NCBI RefSeq assembly: GCF_002197845.1
Contig: NZ_NIDE01000020.1
Location: 543,460-607,459, forward strand
Source of the DNA: Fimbriiglobus ruber
GTDB taxonomy: Bacteria > Planctomycetota > Planctomycetia > Gemmatales > Gemmataceae
DNA length: 64,000 nucleotides
Direction: 5' to 3'
The notes beneath the pieces are model-generated. The model made no database searches, was not told the origin of the DNA, and saw only the letters and a list, made by a program, of their open reading frames with translations. This document shows positions 35,681-46,662 of the stretch, piece after piece. The position numbers and the translations under genes were made by a program. Each line of letters begins with the position of its first letter. The stretch's first letter is position 1.

Positions 35681-37151
35681 CGTTATGATGACATTCCCCA
35701 AATCCGACGGATCGGCAAGGAACTCCACGCCTTTCTCGGGCTCTTCCGCGACTGCTTTCGTTCCCGGCCAGGGTTCGCTCTGGGATGCGTCTATGTCCAG
35801 GGATTACTCTCGGATCTGGGGCGCAAGACCGCGGAAACCATGGCCCTGAAATTCGGTACGAAACCGCGAACGCTTCAGCGTTTGCTCGAATCGATCCGGT
35901 GGGACGGCCCCGCTCTTCGCGACCGCTGCCAACAACTCATCGCCCACGAACATGCGCATCCCGAAGCGATTGGCTGCATTGATGAATCGGGAACCGCCAA
36001 GAGCGGTCATCACACCGTCGGCGTAACGCGACAGTGGTTGGGAAGTCGTGGCAAGGTCGAGAACGGAGTGGTCGGGGTTCATCTGAGCTACACCGCCCCC
36101 GGGTTTCGCGGCCTGCTCGATAGCGAACTCTATCTCCCCAGGACTGGGCGGGGGATCCCACGCGCCGAAAAAACACTACGTCCCGGACACGGTGGTCTTT
36201 CGCACCAAACCGGAAATCGCCCTCGCTCTGGTCGACCGCGCGCGGGCCAACGGCGTCCGCGTCCGCGCCTGGACGTGTGATGAGTTGTACGGACGTTCGT
36301 CGGCGTTTCTGGACGGCCTGGACCAACGCGGTCAGGTGTTCGTGGCCGAAGTGCCGACGAATTTCCACGGTTGGATGACGAAACCGCGGGTGCTTCGGAA
36401 GGGACCGACCCGCCCACGTCGGGGCCGCCCGAAAACGTACCCGCGGTTGGCGGCGAAGGCCTCGTCGTGCGAGGTGGGAAATCTGCTGCGGTATTCGCCG
36501 GTGTTTCGCCGACAGGCCTGGCGGCGTTATCGGGTCAAGGATACCACCCGTGGCCCGGAAGTCTGGGAGGTGAAATGGGCGGCGTTCGGGCGGAAAGCCG
36601 ACGACGGCTTACCGAGTCGTCGGCAGTGCCTGATGGTGATCCGGAACGTCGTGACCGGGGACGTGAAATACTTCGTATCGAACCGCGTGCCGGGAGACCC
36701 GGGGATTTCCTTGCGGTTCCTGCTGCGCGTGGCGGTGAGTCGCTGGTCGGTGGAGGATTGCTTTCGCCAGGCCAAGGAGGAATTGGGCTTGGATCATTAC
36801 GAGGTACGCGGTTGGCGGTGCGTGCATCGTCATTTTTACCTGACGCAACTGAGTCAGTTGTTCTGTGCCCGGTTACGGCAGACGTTCGCGGCTCAGAACG
36901 CCCGCGACGATTCGTTGGAACCACTCTCGGTGGAGGCCGTGCGGCGAGCGGTCAACGCGTGGTTGCAAGCCACAACGACGCCGACGAGCAAAACCGAGCG
37001 TCTGCAGAAGGAACTGAACGAGCAGCGGTACTACGAAAAGCGCCGGAAACAGGCGTGTCTGTCGCACACGAAAACGCGAAAGAAGCGGTTGAAAGAGCTT
37101 GGCATCGACCCCGACAGGATCCGAAGTTGCCTGCCTCCGTCGGATGGCTAA
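35681..37151 (+). pseudogene. IS701-type transposase, frameshifted
   Basis: The frame from 35681 reads IPQIRRIGKELHAFLGLF and continues through MALKFGTKPRTLQRLLESIR and IGCIDESGTAKSGHHTVGVT (first catalytic Asp) to LDSELYLPR near 36140. There one base too many moves the frame, and the rest (VPDTVVFRTKPEIALALVDR, CDELYGR, RWSVEDCFRQAKEELGLDHY with the catalytic Glu) is read from about 36160 to the stop at 37151. No good start codon is found in the first frame, so the 5' end may also be damaged. Family: IS701 (DDE superfamily endonuclease). The element ends could not be defined; CTAA near 35649 and 37147 might be target copies. Confidence 0.8.
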
Positions 37152-37402
37152 TTTGTACTCAATGCCTTGTCTTTACTGGCATAATGACGTTGCCACCGAA
37201 AAAGTGGCGCTGTCCAATTAAACAAGCGGGTTTTCTTACACATTTCGCACATTGATTCAGTCGACGAACTCCTCCGGAGCCCGCTATGGGTCGGGCCGGC
37301 ATCATGACGCGATTCGTAACTCCTGCCTCCCTTCCACCCCGTGACTCATTCGGCGTTTTCACGGATCGGGACATCCAGATCCCGACATCGATTCGCCCGG
37401 TC

Positions 37403-38932
37403 CTACCGCCGCAACCGATCGACCAGTCGGAAGAAGATCGCCAGGTGCGGATTCCAACTCAGCAGCCGGAGGATCAACCGTCGCCCGGACGTCACGACCT
37501 GGCACGGCAACGACACGAATGCGTTCACGAATGTCGGGAACTCCCACCGCAGCACCTGCCGCTTCTCATCCCGGTGCCGATCCCGCCACCGGCCCGTCGT
37601 GTCCGGTAGCATCAGCGCCCACCACGCCTTGAGAGACCACGCCAGGGCCGTCATCACCATGTACGCCCAGTTGCTCGCCAGCGTGTCCGTCGGGGCCGAC
37701 AGAGCCCGCACCCCGCCCTTCAGCTGGGCGATCCGGTTCTCCTGGTGGCACCGGTCGTTGGCCGAGAAGACGATCTCCGCCGGCGTCCACTCGCGCTCGT
37801 TCGTGATGTAAAAGAAGTACCGTGTCTCGTCGAACAACGCGCGCTGCCCTTTCGTCCGCTCGATGGTCTTGCGGACGACCACCATCCGGTACTCCCGATC
37901 GCACGCGGTCGGGCGGTACACGAATTCGGCCACGTCCTCGGACTGGAGCCGCAGGGTGTCGTATTCCCGGTCCCGGACGATCCCGTCCCGGATGTCGGCC
38001 GGCTTCTGCCGAGCCGCGGTGGCGACCGTGTACCGGGCCGGACGGGTCAACCGCTGCCACGCGGCCGCCGGCAGTTCCTCGGCCCGCGCGACCAGGTTCG
38101 GTTTGGCGTCGTACCCGAACACGAATCGCAGGTTGGCGATCGCGTTCCATCCGTCGAGGTACTCGGTCTGTGAGAAGTCGGTGTCCCCGCGGAACAGAAC
38201 CCGACGGAACCCGGCCTCCAGGCACAGAGTAGCCGCCCGGGTCAATTCGGCGGCCGCGCCCTCGTGCGACGGGCGGTTGCCGGGTCGGTTGACGAGGCTC
38301 AGAACCTCCCCGGTGTTGGCCAGGGAAACGATCAGCGGGTGGTATCCCCACCGCCCGTCGTACGTGATGTCCTGGCCCTGTTTGGACCGCCCGGCGGTCT
38401 CCACGATCGTGCCGTCGGCGTCGACGACGGCCAGGTCGAAGAAGGCGTCGGGTTGCTCGGCCCAGACGCGGCGGCGGGTGCGATCGAAGGCGTCGAGGAG
38501 GGCGCGGACATCCGCCTCCTCGAATCGTCGGCAGAAGTCGCCGGCGGTTGTCGGATCGGGTATGCGGACGGCCCCGAGGGCGTCGAGGACGGCTGTGTCG
38601 TTGCGAAGGCGGTCGATGTCCTGCAGGCAGGTTCCGCCGCACAGGGCGTTGTACGCGAGGGTCAGGACGTGGTCGGATTCGTGGTACGGGAGGTGGGTCT
38701 TGAGGACGTGGACGGCGTCATCCATGTCCCCCACGAGGCCGATGCGGGCGACGAGTTGGTGGATGAGTCCGATGCCCCCGCAGGGAATGGCGCGGGCCTT
38801 ATCGGCGACCTCGTAGTGAATCGTGTGGTCCGAGAGGACGGGCCGGGCCGGCGATCCGCCGGACCGCTTATTGAGACGGCGCTCGAGACGCGTCTTGTGT
38901 TTGCGGAACCAACGCTGGAAAATGGTTTTCAC
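37403..38932 (-). CDS. IS1380-family transposase
   Basis: 509 residues, full length. Features of the family: the N-terminal region with CGGIGLIHQLVARIGL, HESDHVLTLAYNALCGGTCL, IPDPTTAGDFCRRF, then the DDE core with VVDADGTIVET (first Asp), FRRVLFRGDTDFSQTEYLDG (second Asp) and RCHQENRIAQLKGGV with the catalytic Glu. All residues appear intact and no frameshift is seen, so the gene may be active. Terminal inverted repeats were not found by eye, so the element is represented only by its gene. Confidence 0.92.
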   Translation of the reverse strand: MKTIFQRWFRKHKTRLERRLNKRSGGSPARPVLSDHTIHYEVADKARAIPCGGIGLIHQLVARIGLVGDMDDAVHVLKTHLPYHESDHVLTLAYNALCGGTCLQDIDRLRNDTAVLDALGAVRIPDPTTAGDFCRRFEEADVRALLDAFDRTRRRVWAEQPDAFFDLAVVDADGTIVETAGRSKQGQDITYDGRWGYHPLIVSLANTGEVLSLVNRPGNRPSHEGAAAELTRAATLCLEAGFRRVLFRGDTDFSQTEYLDGWNAIANLRFVFGYDAKPNLVARAEELPAAAWQRLTRPARYTVATAARQKPADIRDGIVRDREYDTLRLQSEDVAEFVYRPTACDREYRMVVVRKTIERTKGQRALFDETRYFFYITNEREWTPAEIVFSANDRCHQENRIAQLKGGVRALSAPTDTLASNWAYMVMTALAWSLKAWWALMLPDTTGRWRDRHRDEKRQVLRWEFPTFVNAFVSLPCQVVTSGRRLILRLLSWNPHLAIFFRLVDRLRR

Positions 38933-39223
38933 TTGAAATCCTCTTGTGGGGCGGCGGTTCGGGTCGTGTGGCCATGATCAAAACAGCCGAAACGCAGGGG
39001 GATTTCAAGCTTTTCCCACTTCCCTCAAAAAATCATGGCTCGTAGTTCGCTTGGTTAAGGACTAAGGAAAGGGGTAGAGTTTCGGAAAAAAGAATTTCTG
39101 GAGGTGCTCGCGTAACGCTTGCATGTCACGGAACGTGCTGGGTACGAACAGTTGTCTTCCGAACCCCAGGGGTCAGTTTGACCTCAACACTCCTCCAAGC
39201 TCCAAGACCCGCTGAGAGAGTCT

Positions 39224-41322
39224 TTATCCTTGCTCAATGCGGTAAAGCCGCAAATCGCTGCCGCACGCGATCGCGAGCGTCATGGTGGCTGGGTGCCAGG
39301 CATACGGCGTGATGGCGTTGCTCGGGATCTCCGGCACCCAGCCCAAAACAACACCGCCGCCGTCGTCCGTCGCGTCGTCGGATTGGCGATTTGAAGACAC
39401 GCACGGTTGTTTCCATCGAACGATCAGCCGCCGCGCCAAGGTGTCGCTTCTCCGTCTCAGGTAACACCACCCCCATCCGTTCCAGTTCTGCTATCAGAAA
39501 TTCGGGATCTTCACCTGACACGAGGGAAATCATGAACTCGGGTTGGCCCCGACCGATTTTGGCAATGTGGCATAGGGTTCGGGCATCCCAAACTCGGATG
39601 GTGTGCGGACGGTGCGACATCGATCGCACGTCGGATTCGCCGGTAACGATGAACCTTCCGTCGATCGAGAATTTGGCGAGCGTGACTGGAAAACAATGCT
39701 CACAAAGAATTCCCGAATTCCCCTGCAGCGCCCGGTCTCGACTTCCCAGAGCCTGGCCGTGTAGTCGGTCGGATCTTTGGGTACTTGCGGCCGGCCCCGG
39801 TCAGGACCAGTCGTCCATCCGGCGAAAACCAGACCGTCCGAATCAGACACTCGTGGCCGTCTAGTGTCGCGATGGGCACCCCTGACTCAACGTCCCAGAT
39901 GCGCGGCGGATCATCCCAAGAGGTCGTCACGACCCGTCGGCCGTCGGGACTGAACTCGACGATGCGGATCTCTTGAGTGTGAGAAATGATCGGCTTCGTG
40001 TCCTGAACTCGGGAGCCGTCCCACGCCTGGACCTCACCGTCCCAGCAAACGGTGAAGATGATTCGCCCATTCGCGTCCGCACACGATCCCACGACCGCGG
40101 CCGACTGTCTTTCGAGGTTTGTGATCGGAACGCTGGTGTCGGTGTCCCACACGAATGCCGAATGCTCGGAGCCGTGTAGCCATCCGCCCGAGCAGCTCAG
40201 TATTCGACCGCCATCGTTGATGAATCGAACGGAATTCACCTGCTCACGGTGCCCTCGTAAGACGACAGCGTCTCGCTGGGCGCGGAGATCCCAGTGGTAG
40301 ACTAGGGCTCGCTCGGCTTGGTAATCGGGCCAAGAATCGAACTTCAGGCCTGAGTCGTACAAGTGCAATTCGTTAACACCCGTGCCGGCAAGAACGCGAT
40401 TCCCACGGATATCGACGGTGTTGACCGGCGCGGCAAGCTCAGAGAATCGCCGTTGGATTGTCCCGTCCCCCGCATTCCAAACCACCACGCCCGCATCGTC
40501 GCCCCCGGATACGACGAGATCGCCCGACCAGGCGACGCCGCGAACGAACTTCGCGCCGTGACCCTCCGCAAGCCATTTCACCGTGCCATTCTTTGCCGCC
40601 ACCACCTGAACTCGACCACTCTCAAGACCGAGGGCCAGAAAGTTACCGTCGGGAGAAAAGCACACGCGGTGAAACGCATCCTTTTCGGGCGCGCTGATCT
40701 GTAAGGCGTCCCCGGTTATGCCCCCGTCTTCATCGACGCCTTGAACTACGCATGTTTCACCAAAGACGAATGCGAGCGCTCCCCCGTCCGCCGTGGCGGC
40801 GAGGTCGAAGGGGGCCGATTGGAGCGGGAGAAAGTCCATCCGTCCGACGATTGGGAGCCAGACGCACGCACCCTTCGGCCTGTCCGTCCCGCCGCCTCCC
40901 GCCAAGGCCACCGGCGACCCGTCCCCGGCGCACGCGATACAGGTCGTGTTGGTCAGAGGGCCACGGATTGCGGCCCTGCTCGCGGACCCGAGACCTTGTG
41001 CGGGAGGGCGAAGCGAGCGGAGCCAGCGAAACTCGGGCGTAATCCTCGCCTTGTCCTGACGCCACTGATTGATCAATCGCGAAAGTTCGCCCGAGCGGGG
41101 AGCCGAGGCTTCACCCGGGTTGGCAAGATGACGACCGATTTCGGGGCTGTCCGCCCACCACCCGGTGTTCCACAGGCATTGGAATAGGGCGGTCGCATGC
41201 CGTCGGTGAAACACATGAGTTCGGTCAAGCACTTCGGCAACTCGCGACACATCTGCTCGGCGAGAGTGTGCCACTGGGAGGGCACGCTCTTGACGTCTGA
41301 ACTCGGCCAAAAGGTCGATCAC
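39224..41322 (-). pseudogene. WD40-repeat protein C of a tandem array, 3' end frameshifted
   Basis: Starts with GTG-ATC-GAC at 41322. Residues 1-115 form the N-terminal domain shared with arrays A and B (LLAEFRRQERALPVAH, TALFQCLWNTGWWAD, FRWLRSLRPP). WD40 repeats follow (FSPDGNFLALGLESGRVQVV, IRIVEFSPDGRRVVTTSWDD, VWFSPDGRLVLTGAG). After residue about 510 the frame breaks. The continuation DPTDYTARLWEVETG is in another frame, then RSMSHRPHTIRVWDARTLC in a third, and the natural C-terminus YAWHPATMTLAIACGSDLRL...YRIEQG in yet another, so at least three frameshifts have accumulated. The role of the array is unknown. Confidence 0.8.
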
Positions 41323-41329
41323 GGCGGTG

Positions 41330-41503
41330 CTACTCCAGAGGGTCTCTCCTGATCTCCAGGAACTTCAAGGCCGAACCGCCCTGCCAAATCACGAATCGAG
41401 TCGGGGTGACGGCTAGGATCCGCCGTCCCCTGCCGGGCCACCAGCCGATGAGGGAATGCTCGCGATAGTTGACACTATCCTGCCAGTTGTCGCAGAGTCG
41501 GAA
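41330..41503 (-). pseudogene. remnant of a WD40-protein C-terminus
   Basis: An open frame without start reads CDNWQDSVNYREHSLIGWW, then GRRILAVTPTRFVIWQGGSA and KFLEIRRDPLE before a TAG at 41330. It has the look of a last WD40 blade and ends eight bases before the GTG of gene C. Its frame differs from that of the piece at 41642, so gene B probably once ended here and has since been frameshifted. Confidence 0.5.
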
Positions 41504-41641
41504 TTATGGCTTTCAGTCGCACGGAGGCTGAAACAGAAATTGTGCCGCGTAGCGACACCATCTCGGCCCTACTACTTCCTGGGGCGGATTGGGGTAGTTT
41601 CCCTCCTATAGACTTGTAAGGCTGAGCCGCCTCTGGACGGA

Positions 41642-42863
41642 TCACTTTCTCGTTGAGTTTCCTAGGGTATCTTCAACGGTAACGAGTTCAATCGCGGCCC
41701 CCCTGCATACCGCCCATACAGGGAGGGAAGGGTGAGGCACGCGCCAGCCGTGAGGAAGATACGCGATCTCGCAGGCCGTCCCCGTGCTGAGGAGGGCGAG
41801 GTTGAGCGGGTGTGTGGGGCTGGCTTCTAGGGCGAAGCGAGATTGCTGCTCATTGGACAACTGAAATCTGTACCGGGCTCTGCCGACCTCCCACTCCTCG
41901 CGGAGTACCGGAATGGGTGAAGTGAACTCGGGAATATCGTGGTGGCAGACGGAGTTCGCCAACGCCTCGGCCCGTGCCGATTCGTCCAGATAAAGCGCGT
42001 TTACGTCCATGAGATACCACTGTCGACTGGTCCCGATGAGCAGGCGATTCCCTTTGTCAACAAACGCCACATATCTCACGCCGCCGATCCCGACCCGACA
42101 AACCTCCCGGCCGCTGTCGAGTACCCAGAGATGCACAAAGGTGTTTGTGCCGGCCGCTAGAAACCGGTCGTCCGGGGAAAAGGCCAAACAGTCCTTCGGG
42201 TTCTGCCCGTAAATGTCGGCCGGGCTTTCCAGATTCCGAAAGGAGCCGTCCCAGCAAGCGAACAAGCCCACACTATAACGCAAGGACACCCCGACATGGT
42301 TTCCGTCGTTGGAGAAGCTTAAGTGGTCAATCTCGTGACCCAAGTTGACCTCCCGGCACATTGCCTGGCCGTTATCGGTGAAAATATGTTTCAAGTTTCC
42401 CTTGGGATCACCGCTGACGAAGCCTTGTGTCGGGTGGACGGCAATCGCGCTGATTTGGGCCGAATGCAACGGGACGACTGCCGTAGTGGTCCCTGTTGAC
42501 GTGTTCATAAGTCGGACGCGGCCTTCCGCGTCACCGACGTAAAGCGTTTCCCCGTCGGCGGAGAACGCGATGGCGTGAATCCACGCCTCATCGGGGCGTT
42601 TCCAGGTCTTGTCCCACGAAGAGAGCTCGAGCCCTTGTCGCAATTCCTCGGTCACCCGCTGCCGGCCGTCGGCGAGAGAGTTCAGGAGCTCTAGGTCCAC
42701 ACAATAGACCGTCTGATCCAGTGAGCCGAGCGCGACGGCCCCCCGGATGGGGATGTAAGCGATCGAACGCATGACCCGCGCCCCGCATTGAAGGAAACCC
42801 ATGCGTGCCATGCTGAGCACGTCGCGCACGGCAAGGCGGTTTATCGACGCGAGATAAAGCGTC
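41642..42863 (-). pseudogene. WD40-repeat protein B, 3' half
   Basis: An open frame about 400 codons long begins directly at the right end of the IS1-like element with TLYLASINRLAVRDVLSMA. It continues through WD40-type strands (SIAYIPIRGAVALGSLDQTV, AWIHAIAFSADGETLYVGDA, DCLAFSPDDRFLAAGTNTFV) to a stop at 41642. The first ATG inside it (42829) is not at a natural domain boundary. Together with the frame at 44039-45193 it makes one WD40 gene interrupted by the IS: the joined reading ...WWCPFSIALG-TLYLASIN... is in frame if the flank of the IS is removed. Confidence 0.65.
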
Positions 42864-44038
42864 GGTGGTGACCTACTTCCGTTGCACAGCCGGGTAGGTC
42901 ATCCATTCGCTCACCGACCACACATGATCGGTGAGCCCCGCCGCCATCGCTGGGGTCCGCTTCTGCCATCGTCCGTCCGCATCGCGGACCCGGAGGGTGC
43001 GGACCGGCCAGCAGAAGTTGTAACTGTAATGGCTGAGCATCGTGGCCGCCCGGTGCGTCTCCCAGTCCTTCGAGAACGCATACGTCTTTCGCACCTTCCG
43101 ACTACACCGATTCCGGTCCGTCCCGTTGTGCCGCTCGACGAAGCAGGTGTTGACCACCCGGCTGACGGTCGAGACCGCTAACGCCAGAGCGACGGCCAAC
43201 ATCGTCCCGAACACCACCCGGGTGTCGACCTGGACCACCCGCCCGTTCTCCCGGACCTTGTGAACGGTCGCGTACGTGACCTCTGGCGGTAACACCGTCC
43301 GCGGTCCCGGTGGGCGACCCGGGCGACCCGTCGGGGGCGGCGTCACGGTCGTCCCGTACGCGGCCCGGATGGCCTCCGGGTACGCCGGGAGTTCGTCCGA
43401 TGTGATCAACCGCAGGACCCGCCCGCCGGTCCGCTGGTGGAAGTCCCGGACGACCGCCGACACGCTCTCGGACGTCCGCTTGCCGACCACCAGGCTCACG
43501 ATCAAGCGGGTCTCGGGGTCAATGGCCGTGTGGTCCCAGCAGTCCCCCCGGCGGACCTCGTCGGGGGCACAATTCTTCTCCTTGCGGTCGACGAACGACC
43601 ACTTCTCATCGAACTGGACTTCGGTCGTCCGAGGGGGAAAAAGCCACGAGTTCATCGTGGAGTTGTTCGGCATGGTGACCGGCCCGGCGGATGTACCGGG
43701 TGACCGTATCGGGGTGGACACCGGTCAATCGAGCGGTCTTCCGCGTGCCGATGCCCTCGGCCACATGAGCGAGGACCGACAGGGCTTTGTCGGCCGGCAA
43801 CCGGGTATCGAACAGGGGCGTCCCTTTCCGCTCCGAGAACCGCGTCCGGCAGGTCGAACACCAGAGCAGGCGGGTCTGGTTCGGCCCGTACCGCATGGGC
43901 ACGGTCAGATTCCCGTGGCCCCGCTTCCCGTGATCCCGGCACGTCTCGTTGAGGCAGCAGAACCGACTCAGGTCATCCATGACCCACCCACCCAGGACGG
44001 CGAATATCCGGACATCGGACGTAACTATTTACACCACC
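42864..44038 (-). mobile_element. IS1-like insertion sequence
   Basis: 1175 bp with ends GGTGGTG (42864-42870) and CACCACC (44032-44038), as in IS1, whose ends start GGTGATG. No perfect target duplication is visible. It interrupts a WD40 gene. Confidence 0.75.
42873..43980 (-). CDS. IS1-like transposase, two overlapping frames
   Basis: Frame 1 (ATG 43980 to 43606) is InsA-like: zinc-finger CCLNETCRDHGKRGHG, LLWCSTCRTRFSERKGTPL and a helix-turn-helix GTRKTARLTGVHPDTVTRYI. Frame 2 (to 42873) is the InsB-like DDE domain: TTEVQFDEKWSFVDRKEKNC (Asp), LRLITSDELPAY (Asp), NTCFVERHNGTDRNRCSRKV (Glu) and KTYAFSKDWETH. They overlap around TTTTTCCCCC near 43655, where a ribosomal frameshift would fuse them, as in IS1. 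Here the shift needed is +1 rather than the classical -1, so a real indel cannot be excluded. Confidence 0.7.
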
Positions 44039-45193
44039 TCAGGCTCCGAGTGCAATACTGAACGGACACCACCAAAGCGTCCTGCCGTCGGCATCGAAAG
44101 CCAGGGCCGACACGAAATTCAGTTCGTCCCACTTCGACGCACACACCAGGCCGGTCGAGTAGCGAAAGACGGTCACGGTCTGGCCCTCTGAGGTCGCAAG
44201 CCACTCCCCGTCCGGCGAGAAGCAGAGCGCCTGGCAGTCAGCGGCTACCGAGGCGACCAGATTTGATGTCCGCGTGTCGAACAAGTGCAGGTTGCCCCCG
44301 TAGCCTGCGGCAAGCAGATGGCCGCGAGGTGCCACGGCGAGGGTAATCTTCGTATAGGACGAGACCGTCTTTCCCGCCAAGGGAAGGCGGCCCTGGGACG
44401 GCATGTAAGGTGCGACCAGGGAGCGTATTTCCAGGCGCCCGGATTTACTCAGGATGGCCACCGCCTGGTCGTTTGGCAGAAACCGGAGGAGGTCGCCGTC
44501 GACTGTGTCGATGAGCGTCCCGTCGTCCGAGCGGCAGATAGCTATTTGACCGCGATTTGAGATGGCGAGGAGCGGATCGATCGGGGAGTGGGCCACGTCT
44601 TCGATCCACATTTTGTCCGCACCCAGGCCGATGGGGGAAGCACGGTAGTCGCTGTCCGACAGGAAATTTCCGTCAACCATATGCAGAGTGTGTAGCGGGA
44701 TTCCCTGTTCCATGTCCCATACGAAGACCGTCCCGTCGAAGCCGCCGGAAACGAGGAGGCGGCCGTCCGAGGAACAGGCGAGCGCGTTGATTTCGTGACG
44801 GTGGCCGGCGAGGCGCCGCGTGATCGGACTGTTCAAAGGAGGGCTGGGAGGCGTGAGCACGCGCAGCCAACTGAACCCGCCTGTCAGCGACTCCAGCGCG
44901 GCCCGGCACTGCTCGACCCAGTTGGCGAAGTCAAGCAGCGCCGGACGGATCGGCTGTGGCACGGCGGCCGCATTGTCCGCGGTCGCCGTGCCGTCGGAGT
45001 GCAGCGAGGGCAGCCTAGCGAGGTTCCAGATCGTTTGGAAGATCGCTTTTGGATAATCCCGCTCGTGTTCGAGGAGGAAAGTCAGGTCGCGGATGAGACA
45101 CCGATTCAGCAGCGTTAAGCGCTGGTGAAGGGGATGGCCGCTCGGGAGGTTGTCGAGGGTCGCCCGAATGTCGGCGAGGAGTTCGGGAATCAC
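44039..45193 (-). pseudogene. WD40-repeat protein B, 5' half
   Basis: Starts with GTG-ATT at 45193, which overlaps the TGA of gene A (GTGA), so it was translationally coupled. N-terminal domain: IPELLADIRATLDNLP, DYPKAIFQTIWNLA, FSWLRVLTPPSPPL. WD40 repeats: HRHEINALACSSDGRLLVSG, DCQALCFSPDGEWLATSEG, FVSALAFDADGRTLWWCPF. The frame ends within ten codons of the IS1-like element; its stop codon is made of flanking bases, so the gene is truncated. The continuation is at 41642-42863. Confidence 0.75.
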
Positions 45194-46349
45194 AGCACCG
45201 CCTCCACCTTGGCTTCCGGGAAGTGGATGTCGAGAAACAAATCGGTAGTCGCGACCTGGTGGGCTGATGGGCATCGTCCTGAATGGCGTCAAGCGAAGGG
45301 GCTCCCACGTCACAGACGCTGATGGATTGATCGACCGAACTGCAGGCAACGCTCTTGCCGTCCGGCGCCCACGCCAGATCCGTCACCGTGTCTTCGTGCC
45401 CCGCGAGTTCTCGCATCAAGGCCCAGGTGTCCCGGTCGTACAGGCACGGCACCCGATCGAACGCGATGACAAGTTTCCTGTTATCCGGGCTCCAGGCGAC
45501 GGCATCGGCGGTCAATCCCAAGCAGCTTAGTTGCTTCACACGCCGGTTCGACCTGCCGTCCCAAACCCTCGCCTTCGAGTCTCGCGACGTCGTGACGATC
45601 AAAGTGCCATCGTGAGACCACGATAACCCAGTAATTCGGTCGTCGTGGCATTTCCGGTTCGCAGTCACCACATAGGAAGTCGCGCTTCGTTCACAGACGA
45701 TTAGGCGGTGGTCTGCCGTCGCCACCGCGAGCCGTGCCTCGTCCGTGCTGAGAGTAGCCCGTGCCAGCCCGCGCGTCGGAATGACGAACGGCGGCCTGAC
45801 GACTTCGCCGGTCGGCTCGAGTTCGACGATTCGCCCATCGGCGCTGACCGCCAACAGAGTCTCCTCGGTCGTCCAGTGTAGCGAGACCGCGTAGGTGTCT
45901 GTCATCTTCGTCAGGAGGGCGACCGACCATCGCTCCGAGTCGGACAAGTAGATGGAGCCATCAACCGCTTCTGACGCGAAGTGCTCACCACCCTTGGACC
46001 AGGCGACACACGTCACTGGCCCTTGGTGTGCGCGGAGGACGCACCTCACAGCCGACGTAGGGGCGTTACGCGGAGGCGTCACGGATCGTACCAAGGGGGC
46101 GAGGTTCCCGGCCGCGCGCCTATCCGCCCCCATTGTGTCCAACAGGAGCCTAACGTCCGTTGCGTCATCGTCGGCGCAGGTGACGGTCCCATTCCATAGG
46201 CACTGGAACAACGCCGTCGGAAACTGGCGTAAGAAGTGTCGTTCTCTGTTGACGATCGATGTGATGTCCCCAACGGCGGTCACTCGCCGGTGAGCTCGTG
46301 GGAGACTCGCGAGCCCCTCGCGAAGGTCCTGTGATAGTTCGTCAATCAC
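45190..46349 (-). pseudogene. WD40-repeat protein A of the array, one C-terminal frameshift
   Basis: Starts with GTG-ATT-GAC at 46349. N-terminal domain: IDELSQDLREGLASLPRAH, FLRQFPTALFQCLWNG. WD40 repeats: QGPVTCVAWSKGGEHFASEA, DDRITGLSWSHDGTLIVTTS, HEDTVTDLAWAPDGKSVACS. Near 45265 (after LDAIQDDA) the frame leaves the natural C-terminus SAHQVATTDLFLDIHFPEAK...VL, whose TGA overlaps the GTG start of gene B. Adding one C in GATGCCCATC restores it. As it stands the protein would read on about 90 codons into gene B. Confidence 0.7.
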
Positions 46350-46623
46350 GGCTTCTGGTGCCTCCGCCGTGGTTTATAGGACAATGGGTTGGGACCACAC
46401 GGTAGTCCTTCCACCTGGAATGCAGCGACATCACCGGAATTCGTGGTTGCGGCGATGCAATTGCCTTCCGCTCCGTTGTTTGCTGCAAGCGCGATGACGG
46501 GCAGCGGGGGCGGTCATGCGAACCAGGTCGCGCTTGCGAACGCCCAGCCGGGGCCTCTGCGAGGAAGCGACTGATATCTTTGAGCAAATCGAGAGTCACA
46601 ACTGTTTCTCCGACTTGGCTCAT
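46346..46623 (-). pseudogene. short gene at the head of the WD40 array, frameshifted
   Basis: The start MSQVGETVVTLDLLKDISRF at 46623 is followed by an unnatural stretch. In another frame the peptide LPVIALAANNGAEGNCIAAT, GDVAAFQVEGLPCGPNPL leads to a TGA at 46346-46348 that overlaps the GTG start of gene A, the same GTGA junction as between A and B. A frameshift near 46520 best explains this. The family is not recognised. Confidence 0.45.
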
Positions 46624-46662
46624 AGGTTTGCAACGGCATCTCGGTGGTACGGCCGCTCCACA

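Noticed and set aside
35640-37200. defining ends of the IS701-type element at 35.6-37.2 kb by CTAA repeats
   Set aside because: CTAA occurs on both sides, but the adjacent sequences do not form inverted repeats, so the borders are not supported.
36371-37255. second open frame overlapping the IS701-type transposase (+ strand)
   Set aside because: It overlaps the frame that contains the catalytic residues and has no family features.
43606-43721. calling the IS1-like transposase a pseudogene
   Set aside because: IS1 elements naturally use overlapping frames, and the overlap lies on a slippery T5C5 run. The +1 direction is odd, but it is not enough to call it dead.
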